The notes beneath the pieces were generated by a model, which saw nothing but the letters and a program-made list of their open reading frames with translations, did no database searches and had not been told where the DNA came from. Below, one piece after another: positions 56,618-64,000 of a stretch of 64,000 bases of DNA. The stretch is from Acanthosoma haemorrhoidale (lineage: Eukaryota; Arthropoda; Insecta; Hemiptera; Acanthosomatidae): contig OV884011.1 of assembly GCA_930367205.1 (NCBI GenBank), forward strand, positions 106,693,139 through 106,757,138. Reading direction: 5' to 3'. The position numbers and the translations under genes are program-made. Position 1 is the stretch's first letter; each line of letters starts with the position of its first letter.

Positions 56618-56779
56618 TATATTTTATTTATTTAATATATTAATAAATATTTAAGATATAATAAAATGCATTAAATGATTTTATCAGCAATTAATGTCCC
56701 TAAATAAAAAAAAAGATCAAGGTGTCTCTAGGGCCAACTCCGACTCCATCGCCTATTAAGCGAAAACTAAGATGTTCAA

Positions 56780-57800
56780 ATAGGAAAGTATAAATAAACA
56801 ATTCCTCTGCAGCTAGCTCGATGGAAGAAATACCACCACATCTAAAGAAGAAACCGTCAAAGAGACGCCTTTCTTCACGTTGAAAAATATCCAAGCAGAG
56901 GACATGGAAGTAACTAAAACACCTACACAGCCTAAGCCACCTATATTCGTCCGTAATATAAGCAACTTTAAATTGCTATGCTCACAAATGAGTAAAATTG
57001 TGGGTACGGGAAAACATACGTGCCTCAATCGGTCTCGAGATACTAAAATCACTCCGGACATTCTCGATACATATCAACTAAAACAAGAACGATCACTACG
57101 AGTAGTGATCAGAAATCTGCATCCGACCACACCAGCTGATGAAAGTGAAGACGAACTCTCAGCTCTCGGATTCAAAGTTCGCCAAATAACGAGCGTTTTA
57201 CGTGAGGACAGACAACAAGACAAACCCATCAAAACGGCGTTACCATTTTTCTTTGTAGATCTCGAGCGAACACCTGGCGTGCATAAATACGACTTAACAC
57301 GCCTGTATTACACCAGAATACAGGTCGAAAAACCTTACCCCCAACGCGACATCGTCCAGTGACATAACTGCCAGGAATTAGGCCACACAAAATCGAACTC
57401 CCATCACCCTCCCAGGTGTGTAAAGTGCAGTAAACGTGCAAAAAGCCCCTGAAATCGCCTCCAGTATGCGTTCTCTGCAATCAAGGCCACCCGGCGAGCT
57501 TATAAGGGCTGCGAAGCTTGTAGAATTCTGAAGTCCAGGAGTGAACCACATCGTCGGCCCGAAAAGGAGAAACGAGCTACAAGAAGCGGCCCAGCCGGAC
57601 ATTTGTTGTCTTATTTTGCTGATGTAGTCCAGAACAGAGAGCAGTCACAGGCACTGCCCACTCCACGTCCGCAAGTTTCTCTTCCCCAGCATCCCGTTCA
57701 TCCTGGCCACCAGCAAACCCAATCCCATCCGCAACCACACATCTCTCATATTCCCCCACCTTCAAGCTCTTCAGATCTCACTAGCTTATTAACATAATTC
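56780..57800 (+). pseudogene. Jockey ORF1 (gag-like) with PRE_C2HC and zinc knuckles
   Basis: Frame 56880-57362 carries SLRVVIRNLHPTTPADESED and the region that matches the PRE_C2HC domain of Jockey ORF1, ending RIQVEKPYPQRDIVQ then TGA (57360-57362). The knuckles follow in other frames: CQELGHTKS...H...C and RCVKCSKRAKS. A Pro/Gln/His-rich tail is in frame 57603-57797. ORF1 proteins bind and package element RNA. Several frameshifts. Confidence 0.65.
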
Positions 57801-59110
57801 CTTACAGAGTTCAGAAACCAAATTATCCTTTTCATTTCCCTTCTTACAAATCTTGTCTCCTACCTTATCACCGTTAAACAAAATCCATAAGTGGATCCTT
57901 CCGACTTCTTATCCATTCTCCTTTGGAATGCGAATGGTGTTGACACCCAAAATAACAAACTGACAACACTACTCCACAACAAGAACATCGACGTAGCTCT
58001 CATTACTGAAACAAGACTAAAGAGTAAACGACCATTTACTGTTCGACAGTACCAGACTTATCGAACTGATCACCCAGATGGATTCTAACTCTTAGATATT
58101 CTAATTACTATCCCATAAAAGCAGGAAGGAGTTCCACAGGGCAGTGTCCTGGGTTGGTCCCATTCTCTATAACCTATATACATCCGATGTTCCCTCTACC
58201 CCTAATACTTTTTTGGCCACATTTGCAGGTGACACTGCAGTCTTGTCATCCAACTCAGACCCCGATATTGCATCCCATAACCTTCAAAAACACCTTGATG
58301 AGATCGAGCATTGGTGCGACCAATGGCGAATTAAAGTTAATGAAGCAAAATGTTCCCACATTACCTTCACCCTCTGCCGCAAGTCTTGTCAACTAGTTTC
58401 TCAATTCCATTCCTCTCCCTGTATCCGAGTTAGTACAGTACTTAGGCTTCCATATCGACAAACGACCGACATGGAACCCACATACGAGGCTAAAAAGACA
58501 AGAACTCAACATACGCTTTGGGCAACTGTACAGGCCACTTCAAAGGACATCCCATCTCTCAATAGAAAATAAATTACTAATTTACAAAGTTATACATAAG
58601 CCAATCTGGACATACGGAATAGAGCTGTGGGGAACAGCGAAAAAGTCAAACATCAAGCGTATGCAATCCTTTCAATCAAAAGTCCTGAGAACAGTAAATG
58701 CCCCTTATTATGTCAGCAACAAAACCTCATAACTATCTTAATATACCTTACATTCTCGAACTCATCCCTTCCAAGTTCATAAAATTCCATAGTAACCTAT
58801 CCAACCACCCTAATTCCCTAGCAGTCATTGCACTGCACCACTCATCCCTATAATCCTCCACGGAGACTAAAACAGTGGCCTCGTGACCAGCTATAAATGC
58901 GTAACAGTGGGAGTCCTGGCAATGGCCAGTTTCTCCAATCATGTCCTGAGCGTATGAGGCGCTCTTGGTCAGCCTCCGCTGGCTCGTATCCGGTGACGTG
59001 GTTGACGGAGGAGCGTGGGGGACTTCTCAAGACTCCACTTCCTCCCTCGCATGCGAGGGAAGTGACAACCTGTGTATTTGCGAGGTCTCTGGGCTGTTTG
59101 TAAATAGTGT

Positions 59111-59160
59111 ATGAATAAACAATTGTAAATATGGTATGAATAAACAATTGTAAATATGGT
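59111..59160 (+). repeat. perfect 25-bp tandem duplication
   Basis: ATGAATAAACAATTGTAAAT plus ATGGT occurs twice with no spacer in the 3' UTR of the Jockey family B copy. The other copies have it once. Confidence 0.85.
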
Positions 59161-59379
59161 ATGAATGAGATCATTTATCACAATTACTTATTGCCCAATA
59201 AGGCAGATTTTAACTTTATCATAATAAAGCTGTTTAATAAAAAAAACTAAATAATACCCACCTCAACTAACCACTTGCAGCCATCGATAGCAGAAAGGTG
59301 GTGGGGAATAACGTGTTTAACTCAGGATTGGTTAGGTAAGGGAAGTCAACAAATCAATGAATTGGATAGGTCTAAGGGA

Positions 59380-60870
59380 TGAACTCAGAAACCATTGGCA
59401 GAATAGTCTTCATGTTTAGATCACTGTTTTTCTGCTGCTCGAATGATATGATGTATCTCGGACCATTTTCATAGTATATTATTTCGTTTTGAAATTGTTG
59501 GAGCCATTTAGTTGTTGCTTCAGTCAAGTGACTAAAAAGCATCACAGAGTAGGGATACTCTTTTAGCTCTTGGCAGCATACTCTTGTATATTATCAGCTT
59601 GAGATGCAGTGTTAAATTGTGTGATTTCAGGGAGTGTGAGTCCCCAGGTGAGCACAGTAACGGAGGTTGCCTTTTAAATATGTTGCCCAAATAGACAATA
59701 CTGTTGATGAGGGAGTCCTTTGCTTTGTGCAGTGTAGGAAGTAGGCAATGGACTATGAAAGAAAAATACAACACAGCAGTCTTTCTGGTGTTCAACTTCC
59801 ACAGTTTATCACCGATCTTGTTACATAACTGTTTCAGAATGCAGAAGAACTTTCTTCACTTATAGACTGCTGTGAGATGTCGTCAGTGAAGGAAGCTACT
59901 ATTGAGTTCTTGTGCTTGGTGCAATGATTTCAGATGTATACACATAGAAAAGCACTACAGACAACACAGCTCCTTGAAGTACCCAACATGTGCGAGGCAT
60001 GGCATCAGGGCTTCTGTCACCTAATCTCAACCTCAGCGATCGGTTTTCTAAGAAGTTGACCAGCAATGTGTAGACCTACTCCGGGCATACCAGTCACTTG
60101 TATTGTCACACAATTTACATACATACAACTTCTGTCAAAGTATCACGTGAGACACTGAGTTGAATTTATTGTGATCATAGCCATAGCATTATTTTCTGTT
60201 TGCTACTGACTAGTTCTACTTGTGGGTGCTGAGACAACCCTTGAAATCCTATCTGCTCTGCATGGATGGAGTCGTATTCCACACTGCATTCTTCTAAATA
60301 ATTCAGAAGTCAGCTGTGAGCAGGCTGATTGGATGGTAGTGAGTAGGGTAGTCTCCACTCTTGGTTGGCTTCAAGGACAATGTGTCTTGCTTGTAAGCTA
60401 GATGGCTCCTTGTGTACTTGCATCAGGAAAGTAATGCAACTTGATACAAAAATTGTATAGATTGGCAAGTTGTTCTATCCCTCTCCTCGGCAGAACTTTT
60501 TGTATCCTGTTGTGCCCTGGTACTTGGACAATGGTGATCACTTTGAGCTGCTATGGAGATAACCGAGAGATAAAGGTAGTTCTCTTCCATTTTCAGCAGT
60601 TGGGGTGGGTGGTAGTCCCTGTCCTGGCGGTCATATCTTCAGTGGTTCGCTAACTTCCTGGCCTGTTACTCTACTGTGTGAATCAAAATTCAAATTACCC
60701 TGCAAGTTTTGGATTTGTGTTGGAAGAGAAAATCTATCATGATTAACCACTTATTCTTCAAATTATTATGCTAGCGTAGTGGACGGCTTGGGTCACATTA
60801 CTGCCAAGATTAAGGTGATGTTTGAAAACTGCTCCAATAGTCCTGAAATACACCTGCCCCGCATTACATT
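59380..60870 (-). pseudogene. old LINE reverse transcriptase remnant
   Basis: Minus-strand frames in order read a degraded second RT block, an ENRSLRLRLGD stretch, a QGAVLSVVLFYVYT block (for VPQGSVLSPxLFxxYT) near 59990-59930, a DDIS catalytic scrap near 59880, then LNTRKTAVLYFSFI and a thumb region ending near 59535 (frame 59795-59532). Too eroded to assign a clade with confidence; Jockey-like. Confidence 0.45.
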
Positions 60871-60879
60871 TGTTATCAA

Positions 60880-62927
60880 TTTTTCCTAACAATGAACAAT
60901 AAACTTTATTAAACTACTAATGACTGTAGTCTAACAAGTGTTGAAGATAAAATAGAACTTGAGGCTTCAGACAAGAGATGAGTAGATGAGAAAAATTAAT
61001 CAAAAAATAAAATTGTATCAGCTTAAAACTTGCGGATGGTGTTATGGCATTCAAACTAGATGATTAAGTTTTAACTTATGTGGGAAAGATTACTATAATG
61101 GAACTACCATAAATATACATACCTTCGTTTATAAACTCATGTTGTTATTAAAAAATAATTTTAAATTAATAAAAGCTCGTTTCATTTTTTATTTTCATAA
61201 TTGTATAATTTTGGTATTAGCTTATATTTACTACACAGAGTAAACAATTATTTAAAATAAATTAATTATAGGTGCTATTTATATTTACAAAAAGTTCATA
61301 TTTTTTACAACATTCTAAAAACAACTAAAAAAAATTAAGTATTTTGTAGAAGCCTAAGCCTAAAGCAACTATTAATAAATATTAACAAATTCAACAATAA
61401 ATAAAAATCAGACTTAACATAAAAGATAATTACATAAATACATTTATAAAATATATGTATACAAATGACATTTGCCTGGTGTTTAACCAAACATACATAT
61501 TCATTACATATATACAAAATAATATTGTTTAATTTCAATTAAAAGTCTGAAAAAAATTAGTATCACTTCATATCTTAACACGTCCAACCTGGAGCACATT
61601 TGTATGCACTCACCATGCAAGTTCTTGTTTAATTTTTAATTCTTGAAAATAAGTGTCTTTTATTTGTATGCATTGTAATGATTTTTTATTAACAAATTAA
61701 ATGAATATAATAGAATTATATTGAGTTTAAGAAAGAAGTTTTCTGTTAAGATAATTTGCCAAGATGTAATGTTTTGTGCCTTGCCACCGGCACACAGTAC
61801 ACACTGGTATCAAAGCTACCTCCTGAATTTTTCAGGAGTTTTGGGTAAGGTTGCCATATATAGTAGTGTTTAGGAGAGAGAGTTCTCTTTTCTTTTTCAT
61901 TTTAGAGACAGTGAGTTAAGTTGGCCAGTAACCATAGAAACAAAATAGACCAGGAAAGCCAACGTGGAAGGAAGAAATTAGGGCTGATGACCACCCAACA
62001 TCGATGAATGTCCATTTTATTAATATTTGTATTAATTATCATTTTAAGTAAATAACTCTCTAGCCTATTGTGCTAATACGAAGCAATTTGAAATAAACAA
62101 ATTTATCCACCAGGACCATATTGAACCCTGAGATAATATTACTTAAAACATAAAAATAAACTATTATTCTTTTTAAAACTTTATAAATGTTACTTTTACA
62201 ATAAGACAGCATATAAATATTTTAAACAAAAGTAGAACCACTACAACATACATTTTTTATTATATCTTTTCTTATTTCATTTTATTCCTCTGCACATAGT
62301 AAGTAGTATCAAGGACTGATACTGTCAAAGTTCCCCCTTTCTGGTAAATACATGTTTGCTATTAAGGTCCATAGTCCCAGAATAATAAAGATATTATTAG
62401 TTGGTATGTGATCTTGTTGGAGACATTCTTGACTAATTTATCATTGGCTTCTACCCCTAAAGTAGGGAATTGGTTATAATAAATGCTAGACTACTAGGTC
62501 AGTTTAATTATGTGGACTAAATATTTGGTAAATACAAAGTCCTAATTTCACATCAATTTGAACTAAAACAACAAAACTAAATGCAGTTTTCAAGGAGGTA
62601 TGAAGAACATTTTGAAAGAAATTAATAAATAATTATTAATTAATAAATAATAATAATTGATTTGGGTTCTTTCACACAATGATTATTCCATTTATCTTGA
62701 ACAATTTACATCATCTCACAGAATGGAGGTCCTTGAATACATAAATATGAAATGGAGGAGGGAGTGTTACCTACTGCACGATAGAAACACATGGGGACCC
62801 ATAAGTCCAGTTGAACGTGTTAAAATTTCAACTTAAAAAATAATAGAATTAGATAAATATCACAAGCCTATACAAATTAATAAATAGCATTTGTTTTTGT
62901 AAAACTAATTATTCTACCGTGTAAACT

Positions 62928-62959
<32 letters not shown>

Positions 62960-64000
62960 CTTCTTGAAAGTTTTGCAACAATTTATTTTATTTTTGCCAA
63001 TTATTGGCACAATACAAAAATTGATACTAGATTGCACTATAAAAATATTAATCATTAATATTTTTATTAGTTTGTTTGTATTTTTTGAGTGATCTAGTCG
63101 GATCTTATCAGAGGAAGGCATTTTCATTTTTATAGCACACAAATAATATCATTAACTGTGCACCAAGCACCACTTGGATCACCATTCCGCATAAAACATC
63201 TATATTAATTAGCCTAACACTAAAACAACGCATACAAAATAAGTCAACAGTTTGAAATAAGATTCTCAAATATGGCATGTCTGTATTTTTAATAGTTTCA
63301 ATGGCAGAAGATTTGAACTCATAAAAATCAAGAACTAATAAACTGTATCATGCTACACTGAATCCAAAAACAAACAAAAACATCTCTAACAATATATTTT
63401 AATATTTCATAGTTGGAATATTAATAATGATCATAATTGTTTGGGTTATAAATAACCTACAGTAATAAATAAATGATATTATATTGATAGTTAATAAATA
63501 AAAAAATCTATGTGCTGAGGATACTTGTAACTTTATATTTATTATCTGAACAAATAACATTTTAATGAGTTTTAGTTTTCAATTATGGTATATCTTTCGT
63601 AATATTAGAAGTTATGACATTAGATTATTTTTAAGGTATTACCTGAAAAAGTATGAATACATCATGAGACACTATGAAATATCAGTGTGTGTAAGCTTTG
63701 TGCAGGCTTATAATGAATTTATATTTTTTTTGCTTTAACCAATGATTATTAATGCTAATATAGTTTGTAAACTACAGGAAATAATTAATTGAAATTTTTA
63801 AGTCTTTAACTTTAGTAATGAAGGCTTTTGATGTTATGAATAATTTAAAAAAGCATACTAGAATTCATTGACCCTCTATGGTACATTTAATATATTTAAT
63901 CTCTTTTAATAAATAATTTCTATTTTGGTGTTTTTGTTATAAATGTACTCAAAACCAAAATTGGTCAAAAGTGTAGCTCTAAGTAAACTAAGATTGAAAA
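60880..64000. other. AT-rich region without recognised genes
   Basis: Long AT-rich sequence with scattered short frames, no splice-bounded coding signal and no named repeat. It could be intron or flank of a gene beyond the window. Confidence 0.4.
62933..62958. repeat. (AT)13 microsatellite
   Basis: Uninterrupted AT dinucleotide run. Confidence 0.9.

Larger units (their letters stand above)
56690..59245 (+). mobile_element. Jockey family B LINE, copy 4: gag, endonuclease start, deleted middle, RT end
   Basis: The only family B copy with ORF1. After the gag (below), an endonuclease N terminus reads FLSILLWNANGVDTQNNKLT (57891-58088). At about 58086-58100 the sequence jumps to the RT catalytic region (ATFAGDTAVLSSN in frame 58144-58572), deleting most of the endonuclease and the first half of the RT. 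The catalytic ADD is AGD here. The 3' UTR ends at about 59240 in an A-rich tail. Internally deleted and inactive. Confidence 0.75.

Noticed and set aside
1..64000. CRISPR array, bacterial operon or rRNA genes
   Set aside because: No spaced direct repeats, ribosome-binding sites or rRNA landmarks; the sequence is clearly eukaryotic.

Overview
This is a eukaryotic, AT-rich window, almost certainly from an arthropod and probably an insect. Its host genes are split by multi-kilobase introns with GT/AG borders. Its repeats are insect types: Jockey, R1 and CR1-like LINEs, mariner, gypsy, a Penelope-type fragment and a Polinton/adintovirus-like viral relic. The species cannot be fixed from the sequence alone.

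The only host genes I can support are two tandem, same-strand S1 (trypsin-like) serine proteases. Gene 1 has exons at 5166-5397, 14253-14450, 19312-19478 and 21562-21825. Gene 2 has catalytic exons at 37048-37303, 39292-39483, 47977-48152 and 51370-51627, preceded by a likely signal-peptide exon (35557-35658) and a Cys-containing exon (35764-35983). Intron phases are 1, 1, 0 in both genes, both keep the His/Asp/Ser triad and Asp189, and both are secreted-zymogen-like. They look like a local duplication. The 5' exons of gene 1 were not found.

Nearly everything else is transposon debris, mostly inside the introns. The main pieces are a nearly readable Jockey-type ORF2 (6.2-9.4 kb), gypsy integrase pieces (10.3-11.7 and 15.4-16.7 kb), a gypsy pol tail with LTR (14.5-15.1 kb), and four large copies of a second Jockey family (16.7-18.1, 25.4-26.6, 49.4-51.1, 56.7-59.2 kb). 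There are also R1-type remnants (3.7-4.9, 29.5-30.7, 40.4-42.5 kb), CR1-like remnants (20.6-21.5, 43.8-44.4 kb), a full-length but dead mariner (45.8-47.0 kb) and a 95-bp MITE made from its ends (40.34 kb).

The most interesting region is 26.7-33.0 kb, between the two protease genes. It holds a decayed viral-type gene block: a minus-strand zinc-finger/polymerase-like fragment, then plus-strand genes for a parvoviral-type phospholipase A2 domain, a small hydrophobic virion protein, an adenain-like protease, a penton-like protein, a 58-codon overlapping ORF and a double-jelly-roll major capsid protein. An R1-type LINE with a 15-bp target duplication splits the PLA2 gene. The last 3 kb (60.9-64 kb) is AT-rich with no recognisable gene.
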